Below are positions 1 through 5,044 of a DNA stretch of 11,286 nucleotides, one piece after another (position 1 is the stretch's first letter; the number at the start of each line of letters is the position of its first letter). The position numbers and the translations under genes were made by a program. The stretch is taken from the NCBI GenBank assembly GCA_902797925.1, contig CADBUT010000386.1, positions 1 to 11,286 of the forward strand. Direction: 5' to 3'. The notes under the pieces are model-generated. The model searched no databases. It was not told where the DNA came from and saw only the letters and a program-made list of their open reading frames with translations. Source of the DNA: an uncultured Spirochaetaceae bacterium. GTDB taxonomy: Bacteria; Spirochaetota; Spirochaetia; Treponematales; Treponemataceae.

Positions 1-10
1 CACAAGGAAA

Positions 11-35
11 GATTGTCGGGTCGAGCCCAACAATC
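11..35. repeat. REP-like imperfect palindrome, copy 1
   Basis: GATTGT (11-16) is complementary to ACAATC (30-35), and inner GGG/CCC arms surround a short loop. The core TGTCGGGTCGAGCCC matches the reverse strand of the palindrome at 60-82 with a few differences. The two look like inverted copies of one family of intergenic palindrome. An A-run follows the palindrome on the plus strand, so it is a poor plus-strand terminator. I see no protein gene in 1-85. Confidence 0.5.
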
Positions 36-59
36 AACAAAAAAAGAGCAAATAATGTC

Positions 60-82
60 ATGTTCGGGCTTGACCCGGACAT
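60..82. repeat. REP-like palindrome, copy 2 (inverted relative to copy 1)
   Basis: The arms ATGT/ACAT and CGGG/CCCG flank the loop CTTGA, with one T-G wobble between the arm blocks. The CGGGCTTGACCCG core resembles short palindromes that occur many times in intergenic DNA of many bacteria. That comparison is from memory and was not searched. The element ends 16 bases before the start of the first gene, so it could form a hairpin in that gene's leader. Confidence 0.5.
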
Positions 83-97
83 CTATTGGAGAAAGCT

Positions 98-721
98 ATG
101 ACTAGGCCGCCATTCAGCGAAATCAAATCTTTTCCGGAATTCTCAAAATATTACTGGTACCGCGAAGAACTGCAGCAAATCTGCAAGCAGCTGGGCATTG
201 ATGCAAGCGGCATGAAAGCAGAGCTGAACCGCAACATCGAAGAATACTTTAAGGGCAATCTGATCCGCCCGAAAAGTACGCCGAGCGGCAAATCTTGCAC
301 CAACCGCGCACATTCTGCCGCCGATGATGTGCCGCTCACCCTGAACACGCCGCTTTTGGCTTGCAACTTCCGCTTCAGCCAGCGTTTCCGCGCTTTCTTT
401 TCAGCGCAGACAGGCGTTGCGCGCTTTAAGTTCAACACTGACATGGTTGCAACCGCCAAAAAAGTGCGTGAAACAGGCGACACAAGCTTTACGCTCGGCG
501 ACCTGCTCGATGTTTTTTACGGCAAAAAGACTTACGCCAAATACGATAATTCATGCTTGCAGTGGAACAAATTCGTCAAAGACTTTTGCGCCGACCCTCA
601 AGCCGCGCAATTTTCAGATAAACTGAAAGCCGCCGCCATTCTCTGGCGCGAAGTGCGTAACTCAACACGCGAAAAAGTGTACAAAACCGAGCTACTAAAA
701 GAGTTTGCGCATTTAATGTGA
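98..721 (+). CDS. SAP-like domain protein with DUF6434-like C-terminal part
   Basis: This 207-residue soluble protein has no signal peptide or membrane segment. I chose the ATG at 98 because GGAG (88-91) sits 6 bases upstream; a TTG at 86 in the same frame would have to start before that site. Residues about 19-52 (REELQQICKQLGI, then SGMKAEL) form the two-helix pattern of bacterial SAP-like domains, which are usually linked to DNA or RNA binding. Residues about 84-150 (RFSQRFRAFF, FKFNTDM, then TLGDLL) resemble the DUF6434 type of domain that often follows. The rest is Lys/Arg-rich and helical, so nucleic-acid binding is plausible but inferred. The gene has no operon partner upstream in the window. 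Its stop codon lies inside the inverted repeat at 711-742. Codon use is GC-richer than in the TetR and CotH regions. Family assignment is from memory of sequence patterns; the cellular role is unknown. Confidence 0.72.
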   Translation: MTRPPFSEIKSFPEFSKYYWYREELQQICKQLGIDASGMKAELNRNIEEYFKGNLIRPKSTPSGKSCTNRAHSAADDVPLTLNTPLLACNFRFSQRFRAFFSAQTGVARFKFNTDMVATAKKVRETGDTSFTLGDLLDVFYGKKTYAKYDNSCLQWNKFVKDFCADPQAAQFSDKLKAAAILWREVRNSTREKVYKTELLKEFAHLM

Positions 722-742
722 CACACTGTTGTCACATTAAAT
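711..742. promoter_or_regulatory. Perfect 12-bp inverted repeat between SAP-like and ClbS-like genes
   Basis: ATTTAATGTGAC (711-722) is the exact reverse complement of GTCACATTAAAT (731-742), with an 8-base spacer. The left arm contains the stop codon of the upstream gene. The right arm ends 2 bases before the TG of an extended -10 promoter (744-752), so a dimeric protein bound here would contact or block RNA polymerase. No T-run follows, so it is not a typical intrinsic terminator, though the transcript could still fold into a 12-bp hairpin. Confidence 0.55.
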
Positions 743-743
743 A

Positions 744-752
744 TGTTATAAT
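744..752 (+). promoter_or_regulatory. Extended -10 promoter of the ClbS-like gene
   Basis: TGT-TATAAT is a consensus extended -10 element. No good -35 hexamer lies at the right distance; TTGTCA at 729-734 is only 12 bases upstream. The expected start near 759 gives a leader of about 100 bases before the ATG at 861. Confidence 0.5.
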
Positions 753-860
753 TCGGTCATAAATGCTTGTTATCCCGGATAGATTTCGGAATCTTAGCCA
801 TGAAACAGGTTTAGGGTGGCAAAGCAATTCAATTTTAACATGAACGTAAAGGAGGCTGAC

Positions 861-1412
861 ATGCCAAGACCACACAACAAAGAAGATTTGCTCAAAGCAG
901 CACAAGAAAACTATGAATCGCTTATGAAACTGATTGACGGGCTTTCTGAAAAAGAGCTCAGCACGCCGTTCGATTTTTCAGACCAGCCGAGCAAAAAAGA
1001 AGCGCACTGGAGCCGCGACAAAAACGTGCGCGACGTGCTCATTCATTTATACGAATGGCATCAGCTTTTGTTGAAATTTCCGCAGAACAATGCGGGCGTA
1101 ACCGACAAGAAAGCCGCAATCGCTTTTTTGCCGAACGAATACTCGTGGAAAACTTACGGCGCAATGAACCTGATGTTCTGGAACCGCCATCAGAACACAA
1201 GCCTTGAAGACGCAAAGAAGATGTTCGCCGAAAGCCACGCCGCCGCCATAAAGCTGATTGAAGGCTACACAAATGAAGAGCTTTTTACGCAAAAGTATTT
1301 TCCATGGACAGGCAATGCGGCTCTCGGTGATTATTGTGTAAGCACAACCTCGAGCCATTACGACTGGGCAATTAAGAAAATCAAGGCTCACAAGAAAAAT
1401 TGCGCAAAGTAG
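861..1412 (+). CDS. ClbS/DfsB family (DUF1706) four-helix-bundle protein
   Basis: The protein has 183 residues, typical for this family. The start is fixed by AAAGGAGG (848-855), 5 bases before the ATG at 861. In-frame starts further upstream (GTG 816, ATG 840) lack such a site. Family signatures run the whole length: MPRPHNKEDLL at the N-terminus, DKNVRDVLIHLYEWHQLLL near residues 53-72, WKTYGAMNLMFWNRHQNTSL in the middle and SHYDWAIKKIKAH at the end. ClbS, the best-studied member, protects colibactin producers by hydrolysing the toxin's cyclopropane. Most members, like this one, lie outside any colibactin cluster, and their substrates are unknown. A detoxifying or small-molecule-binding role is inferred. 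The gene has its own promoter (744-752) with the strong inverted repeat next to it. It is convergent with the glutathione peroxidase gene, with only 9 bases between the two stop codons. Confidence 0.9.
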   Translation: MPRPHNKEDLLKAAQENYESLMKLIDGLSEKELSTPFDFSDQPSKKEAHWSRDKNVRDVLIHLYEWHQLLLKFPQNNAGVTDKKAAIAFLPNEYSWKTYGAMNLMFWNRHQNTSLEDAKKMFAESHAAAIKLIEGYTNEELFTQKYFPWTGNAALGDYCVSTTSSHYDWAIKKIKAHKKNCAK

Positions 1413-1421
1413 CAAATCAAC

Positions 1422-1961
1422 TTACAGCAATGCCTTAATGCATTCTTCTACCTTTGCCATGTCGGCAGTCGGCTCAAAGCGGGCTACAACATTTCCTGAA
1501 CGGTCAATCACGAACTTTGTGAAGTTCCATTTGATGTCAGGCTTTTTGTTCCAGTCCGGATCGGCCGCTGCAAACATTTTTTCAAGCACATCCTTGTATT
1601 CATGCTGCTCAAAGCCTGCAAAGCCTTTCTGTGATTTCAGATAAGTATAAAGCGGAAGTTCATTTTCGCCGTTTACATCAGCCTTTTTCATTTGCGGAAA
1701 GGTTGTGTTGTAATGCAATGTGCAGAACTCGTGGATTTCATCATCACTTCCCGGAGCCTGACCGCCGAACTGATTGCATGGAATATCGAGAATTTCGAGC
1801 CCTTTTTCGTGATAATCCTTGTAAAGCTTTTCAATCGGCGCATACTGCGGAGTAAAACCGCAGCCGGTTGCTGTGTTCACCACAAGAATAACCTTGCCCT
1901 TGTATTCAGCAAGCTTTAATGTTTCGCCTTTTCCGGTTGTTACTTCATAATCATAAATCAT
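1422..1961 (-). CDS. gpx: Glutathione peroxidase family protein (Cys-type thiol peroxidase)
   Basis: This 179-residue enzyme has the full thioredoxin-fold peroxidase pattern. It would reduce hydrogen peroxide or organic hydroperoxides in the cytoplasm. The peroxidatic Cys34 lies in NTATGCGFTPQY, and Gln68 lies in PCNQFGGQAPGS. Trp145-Asn146 (KWNFTKF) completes the catalytic tetrad. Cys80 (EFCTLHY) fits the resolving cysteine of two-cysteine, thioredoxin-dependent members, so despite the name glutathione is probably not the reductant. I chose the ATG at 1961 because AAGGAG (minus strand, 1970-1975) is 8 bases upstream; a GTG two codons earlier is too close to that site. There is no selenocysteine codon. 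It is the second gene after the flavodoxin, 23 bases downstream, and very likely cotranscribed with it. Confidence 0.95.
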   Translation of the reverse strand: MIYDYEVTTGKGETLKLAEYKGKVILVVNTATGCGFTPQYAPIEKLYKDYHEKGLEILDIPCNQFGGQAPGSDDEIHEFCTLHYNTTFPQMKKADVNGENELPLYTYLKSQKGFAGFEQHEYKDVLEKMFAAADPDWNKKPDIKWNFTKFVIDRSGNVVARFEPTADMAKVEECIKALL

Positions 1962-1984
1962 AGTCACCGCTCCTTAAAATTGAA

Positions 1985-2392
1985 TTATTTGTATTGGCGG
2001 GCAAATTCTGCTGCAGCCTTTAAATCCGCTTCATTCGGGCGGCCTTTATGAAGGCCTTTGAACTCGCCTTTGCAATGAAATTCTTTTTCGTCCATTGGAA
2101 TACCGACTTTGTCGGCTTCTGCCTTTACTTTTTTGAAAGTTGAATTAAGCAATGCAGCCGAGCCGAAGTTCACAATCTTTCCGACTTTGTCTTTAGAAAG
2201 ACCTGCTATAAAACGGCGCACTTCCGGATCGATAGAAAAAGCATAATAAGAGTTGCCCAAAAACAAAACATCAACCTGTTCATTTATAGGTTCGCTGATT
2301 GGCAAAGCTTCAACGCCAAGCTCTTTTGCAACAGCCTCTGCAAGGCGTTTTGTGTTTCCTGTTTTAGTGTAAAACCTGACCGCGAATTTCAT
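1985..2392 (-). CDS. Small flavodoxin
   Basis: This 135-residue protein has the flavodoxin pattern. The FMN phosphate loop TKTGNT is at residues 9-14 (FYTKTGNTKRLAEAVA). The loops that flank the isoalloxazine ring in flavodoxins are near residues 46-55 (GNSYYAFSID) and near 77-85 (NFGSAALLNS). It is slightly shorter than most free flavodoxins. GGAGG (2397-2401, minus strand) lies 4 bases before the ATG. It is the first gene of a two-gene unit with the glutathione peroxidase, driven by a strong promoter (2454-2482) and preceded by a 16-bp palindrome (2427-2442). The pairing suggests a redox-stress unit. Whether the flavodoxin delivers electrons to the peroxidase is speculation, since Cys-type peroxidases usually use thioredoxin. 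Confidence 0.88.
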   Translation of the reverse strand: MKFAVRFYTKTGNTKRLAEAVAKELGVEALPISEPINEQVDVLFLGNSYYAFSIDPEVRRFIAGLSKDKVGKIVNFGSAALLNSTFKKVKAEADKVGIPMDEKEFHCKGEFKGLHKGRPNEADLKAAAEFARQYK

Positions 2393-2426
2393 AAAGCCTC
2401 CATGATAAGTTCAGTTTAATACTATT

Positions 2427-2442
2427 AGATTGTATACAATCT
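2427..2442. promoter_or_regulatory. Perfect 16-bp palindrome in the flavodoxin-peroxidase leader
   Basis: AGATTGTATACAATCT is exactly self-complementary. It lies about 5-20 bases downstream of the predicted transcription start (near 2447) and well upstream of the ribosome binding site. That position suits a repressor operator. The ATTGTATACAAT core is like sites of dimeric winged-helix regulators (GntR or MarR types). No such regulator is encoded in the window, so the binder is unknown. Confidence 0.6.
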
Positions 2443-2453
2443 TTTATACATGA

Positions 2454-2482
2454 ATATTATTCCTACAAACAGAAAATGTCAA
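2454..2482 (-). promoter_or_regulatory. Promoter of the flavodoxin-peroxidase operon
   Basis: On the minus strand, TTGACA (2477-2482) and TAATAT (2454-2459) are separated by exactly 17 bases. The -35 is a full consensus match. Predicted start is near 2447, giving a leader of about 55 bases. Confidence 0.7.
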
Positions 2483-2507
2483 GAGGGTTGCAGAATCCGT
2501 TCATTTA

Positions 2508-3167
2508 TTACTGATTAGCCTGGTCACTGAACTTTACAAAAACTGCAATAGCAATTGCAGATGTAAAGCATCCGGCGCTGTATGTACTGAATCTTTCAAA
2601 AATTCCAAAATATTCTCTTGGAACTATTCCACTTCCTGCTGCTCCGGCAAACATCAGCAAAACTGACGCAACTGCACACCAGGCAAGAGCTTTATTTCCG
2701 CTCTTAAAACCGCCTGCAGCAATCAGAATTGAATATACAATAGAAAGCAGAACAACGAGAACAGTAATTACAAAAACGTGAATAAATGACTGTACGCTTC
2801 CGTCGTAACCGCTGCCTGTCAAAGGGAACAGTCCGTAACCGACAGCAGAAATCCAGTGCATAGTTACAAAAAGATATACTCCAAGGCGAAGTAATTTTTC
2901 AGAAGTTTTCGGCCATAATTCTTTTGCATAAATACAAATAAGGGTGCAGACAATACAAGTAAATATGCCGCTTATATTTGAAAGCCCTGAAGCAATTACA
3001 CGCGAAGGAGCATTTACCGCAGTCAAATCACTGACTGCCTGCGCCATCCAGTTATAGCCTGGATAAAATCTTGCCCCGATTATGTCATGAAGCAGATAAA
3101 AGACAACGTTCAGAATACCGCAAACCAAAATCCAGTATTTGACCTTGTCAGTAGTATTCTTGTTCAT
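2508..3167 (-). CDS. DUF998 family integral membrane protein
   Basis: The protein has 219 residues with about six hydrophobic helices (near 11-31, 57-82, 92-113, 126-148, 158-180, 193-212). The family mark is GYNWMAQAVSDLTA (37-50) after the first helix, followed by an NAPSR loop and a YGLFPL motif after the third. DUF998 proteins have no established function. It is the last gene of a TetR-GNAT-DUF998 unit, starting 3 bases after the acetyltransferase stop. Its Shine-Dalgarno (GGGAG) lies within the end of that gene, so translation is probably coupled. No terminator is visible after it, so transcripts may run on into the flavodoxin operon on the same strand. A membrane protein under an adjacent TetR would fit export or envelope-stress roles, but this is inferred. 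Confidence 0.88.
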   Translation of the reverse strand: MNKNTTDKVKYWILVCGILNVVFYLLHDIIGARFYPGYNWMAQAVSDLTAVNAPSRVIASGLSNISGIFTCIVCTLICIYAKELWPKTSEKLLRLGVYLFVTMHWISAVGYGLFPLTGSGYDGSVQSFIHVFVITVLVVLLSIVYSILIAAGGFKSGNKALAWCAVASVLLMFAGAAGSGIVPREYFGIFERFSTYSAGCFTSAIAIAVFVKFSDQANQ

Positions 3168-3170
3168 ATT

Positions 3171-3641
3171 TTATTCTCCCTGCGGAACAGCCTGATTCAG
3201 GCTCTTGTTGCGGTAGTTAAGATTTGTACGCAAAGTATAGCCCTGCTTTTCCCAGAATGCATTTGCCGCATCATTGTCTTTGAACACAAGACCGAATATC
3301 TTGTTTATTCCCTCTGCGCGCAAAGCTTCTTCAGCTTTTTGCAGAAGTGTGCGCGCTATACCTTCGCGCCTGAATGCAGGGTGCACACACATGTGGTGAA
3401 TGATTGCGCGCCGTCCGTCATGTCCTGTAAGAATTACACCGACAATCTGCGGTGCATCACCCGAACCGTCTTTTGAAGAAGCAAGAAAGCATGTATTCGG
3501 GTTGCGTTTTAAGTACCGCTCAATTCCTTCACGGCTGTCATCCACAGGATTCAGCGCACGCCGGCTCTGTTCGGTAGAGTTCCAAAGTTCATAAATACCG
3601 TCATAGTCATCAATTGTTACAAGTCTGATTGATATGCTCAT
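3171..3641 (-). CDS. GNAT family N-acetyltransferase
   Basis: This 156-residue single-domain acetyltransferase would transfer acetyl from acetyl-CoA to an amine. The acetyl-CoA pyrophosphate loop is clear at residues 86-97: VHPAFRREGIAR, with the RxxGxA signature at 91-96. A second conserved block, NDAANAFWEKQGY, is near the C-terminus. The substrate cannot be read from the sequence. The gene begins 14 bases after the TetR stop, and GGGAG (3652-3656) overlaps the end of the TetR gene. It is followed after 3 bases by the DUF998 gene, so all three should be one transcript under TetR control. Acetyltransferases in TetR-controlled units often modify drugs or small amines, but protein acetylation is equally possible. 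Confidence 0.9.
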   Translation of the reverse strand: MSISIRLVTIDDYDGIYELWNSTEQSRRALNPVDDSREGIERYLKRNPNTCFLASSKDGSGDAPQIVGVILTGHDGRRAIIHHMCVHPAFRREGIARTLLQKAEEALRAEGINKIFGLVFKDNDAANAFWEKQGYTLRTNLNYRNKSLNQAVPQGE

Positions 3642-3655
3642 ATTTCTTTCACTCC

Positions 3656-4276
3656 CTAAGCTTTACATTCATAGATTCTGCAGAATTCATTTATGAAGTT
3701 TTGCATCATGCTTTCGTCGCTGACATTTCCAGCTTCTTTGGCTTCTTTTTCAAGCTGCATTAGGTCACATTCAAAATCTATTATTGAATGAACAGTCATC
3801 GCAAAAGAAACAGCCGCTGCATCAGCGTCGTAAAAATCTGCAATATGCTTTACCTGAAGCGCATAAAACAATTTCTTTGTTGAATCAATCATTGCTTTTG
3901 TTTCCATTATCATTATTTCTGCAGCAGCTGTATCAACTGTTCTTTGTGATATTATAATTTTATAAAATCTGAACATATCGGAATTTGTGCAAAGATTTCT
4001 ATATGATTCAACCATTTGAGTCAAAATTTTTTCCAAAGAAATATCTTTTGACAGCATATCGTAATTGATTTCACTGACATTAAGATTTTGCTTAGCCTGA
4101 CCGCGTAAAAATGAATACATTGACTTTATAATTTCTTCTCGGGAAGCAAAATGCTTATATAATGCCGGTTTTGTGATTCCAAGTTTTTCTGCAATCTGAT
4201 TCATTGAAACTGTTGCCAATCCATATTCAGAAGCGAGTTCCAAGGTTGCATTAATAATTTCTGCTTTTCTATCCAT
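3656..4276 (-). CDS. TetR/AcrR family transcriptional regulator
   Basis: The 206-residue protein has an N-terminal TetR DNA-binding domain (about residues 1-50). The helix-turn-helix reads VSMNQIAEKLGITKPALYKHF (about 23-43). The C-terminal ligand-binding half is helical and is not one I can assign to a subfamily. It heads its own operon (TetR, GNAT, DUF998), and a large inverted repeat (4278-4311) begins 2 bases upstream of its ATG. Autorepression is therefore likely, with control of the divergent membrane protein gene at 4389. It has no clear Shine-Dalgarno. The ATG at 4276 is preferred because the protein then begins MDRKAEIINATLELASEYG, a normal TetR N-terminus. Codon use is AT-rich compared with the first two genes of the window. 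Confidence 0.93.
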   Translation of the reverse strand: MDRKAEIINATLELASEYGLATVSMNQIAEKLGITKPALYKHFASREEIIKSMYSFLRGQAKQNLNVSEINYDMLSKDISLEKILTQMVESYRNLCTNSDMFRFYKIIISQRTVDTAAAEIMIMETKAMIDSTKKLFYALQVKHIADFYDADAAAVSFAMTVHSIIDFECDLMQLEKEAKEAGNVSDESMMQNFINEFCRIYECKA

Positions 4277-4277
4277 A

Positions 4278-4325
4278 ATTATTTTGGTTACCTATCGATA
4301 ACCAAAATAATACCTAACGATAACC
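4278..4325. promoter_or_regulatory. TetR operator region: 13-bp inverted repeat plus a repeated box
   Basis: ATTATTTTGGTTA (4278-4290) is the exact reverse complement of TAACCAAAATAAT (4299-4311), with an 8-base spacer. In addition, CCTATCGATAACC (4291-4303) recurs as CCTAACGATAACC (4313-4325) with one mismatch. The 22-bp offset is about two helical turns, so the two sites would face the same side of the DNA. Together they cover the TetR promoter and lie just upstream of the divergent gene's promoter. Confidence 0.7.
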
Positions 4326-4333
4326 TTTGTCAA
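4307..4333 (-). promoter_or_regulatory. Probable promoter of the TetR-GNAT-DUF998 operon
   Basis: On the minus strand, TTGACA (4328-4333) is a consensus -35. The best -10, TATTAT (4307-4312), is 15 bases away, which is short; TTATTT at 4305-4310 gives 17. The second CGATAACC box lies between the hexamers. Confidence 0.5.
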
Positions 4334-4343
4334 TATTATTTAT

Positions 4344-4372
4344 TTGCTTAAAGAATTTTATTTTATTATACT
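4344..4372 (+). promoter_or_regulatory. Possible promoter of the divergent membrane protein gene
   Basis: TTGCTT (4344-4349), a 17-base spacer and TATACT (4367-4372) fit a sigma-70 promoter. The expected start, near 4379, falls within the Shine-Dalgarno AGAGG (4378-4382). The mRNA leader would be only about 10 bases, so a promoter further upstream remains possible. Confidence 0.4.
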
Positions 4373-4388
4373 TTTTTAGAGGTTTACC

Positions 4389-4988
4389 ATGAACAAAAAA
4401 ATAGGAATAATCGGTTCAGCTATAAACGCTTTTACGGTGCTGGCGTTTGCGGTCTGCATGTTAATAGATTTCACTTTTGGAAGCTACTTTGTCTGCATTT
4501 TTCTGGCGCTAAGCTTTGTTATGATGATTTCTGCATTTGAGGCGGAATGTCTGCCTGAAAACAAAGCCGCCGGAAAAGCAGCGCTTGTTTTTTCTGCAAT
4601 TTATGCGACTTTAATTGTCATTGTCTATTTTACACAATGCACAAGCGTAATAAACGACAACTTAAGCGGTGATGCCTTAAGAGTTTTAAGCTATAAATAC
4701 ATGGGCTTAATGTTCAACCTTGATCTGCTAGGCTACGGAATCATGGCACTTTCAACATTTTTTATAGGGCTGACGATAAACGCAGAAACCAAAGCAGACA
4801 AGGCTTTAAAAGCGCTACTCTTGATTCACGGCGTGTTTTTCTTAAGCTGTCTGATAATGCCTATAACCGGCTTTTTTGCCGGCAGCAACGGCTCAACTTC
4901 TAGCGGCGGAGTGATTGCGCTTGAGATATGGTGCCTGTACTTTCTGCCAATCAGCATACTTTCAGCCCTACACTTTAAGCGCGCGTAA
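4389..4988 (+). CDS. Unrecognised six-helix membrane protein divergent from TetR
   Basis: This 199-residue protein is strongly hydrophobic, with about six membrane helices (near 7-27, 32-50, 64-84, 104-130, 140-162 and 174-195). It carries short charged loops (AECLPENKAAGKA, NAETKADKALKA) and a Gly/Ser-rich loop (GSNGSTSSGG) before the last helix. I do not recognise a named domain. The size and topology resemble DUF998, but I do not see that family's motif. AGAGG lies 6 bases before the ATG. It is divergent from the TetR regulator across a shared operator region, so it is the likely second target. A strong terminator follows its stop immediately. Transport or envelope function would be a guess. 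Confidence 0.8.
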   Translation: MNKKIGIIGSAINAFTVLAFAVCMLIDFTFGSYFVCIFLALSFVMMISAFEAECLPENKAAGKAALVFSAIYATLIVIVYFTQCTSVINDNLSGDALRVLSYKYMGLMFNLDLLGYGIMALSTFFIGLTINAETKADKALKALLLIHGVFFLSCLIMPITGFFAGSNGSTSSGGVIALEIWCLYFLPISILSALHFKRA

Positions 4989-5024
4989 AAAAAGGCTGCC
5001 CGCGGTTTTTTGGGCAGCCTTTTT
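4989..5024. terminator. Strong bidirectional intrinsic terminator
   Basis: AAAAAGGCTGCCC (4989-5001) pairs perfectly with GGGCAGCCTTTTT (5012-5024) around a 10-base loop. The GC-rich core flanked by A-run and T-run lets it end transcription both ways. It would serve the membrane protein gene (stop at 4988) and the convergent CotH gene (stop at 5045). Confidence 0.93.
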
Positions 5025-5044
5025 GTCATTCATTTCAGCAATAA

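Noticed and set aside
86..97. TTG start giving a slightly longer SAP-like protein
   Set aside because: The Shine-Dalgarno GGAG (88-91) lies downstream of the TTG and correctly spaced for the ATG at 98.
717..736. TGTGA and TCACA arms that look like a CRP site
   Set aside because: The spacer is 10 bases instead of the 6 needed for CRP, so I describe it only as an inverted repeat.
800..814. Tiny ORF (ATG AAA CAG GTT TAG) in the ClbS-like leader
   Set aside because: It has no ribosome binding site and no sign of a leader-peptide mechanism.
816..860. GTG start extending the ClbS-like protein by 15 residues
   Set aside because: A near-perfect ribosome binding site (848-855) points to the ATG at 861, where the family's MPRP start also falls.
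1429..1444. AATGC/GCATT hairpin as a terminator for the ClbS-like gene
   Set aside because: It has a five-base stem inside the peroxidase coding region with no following T-run.
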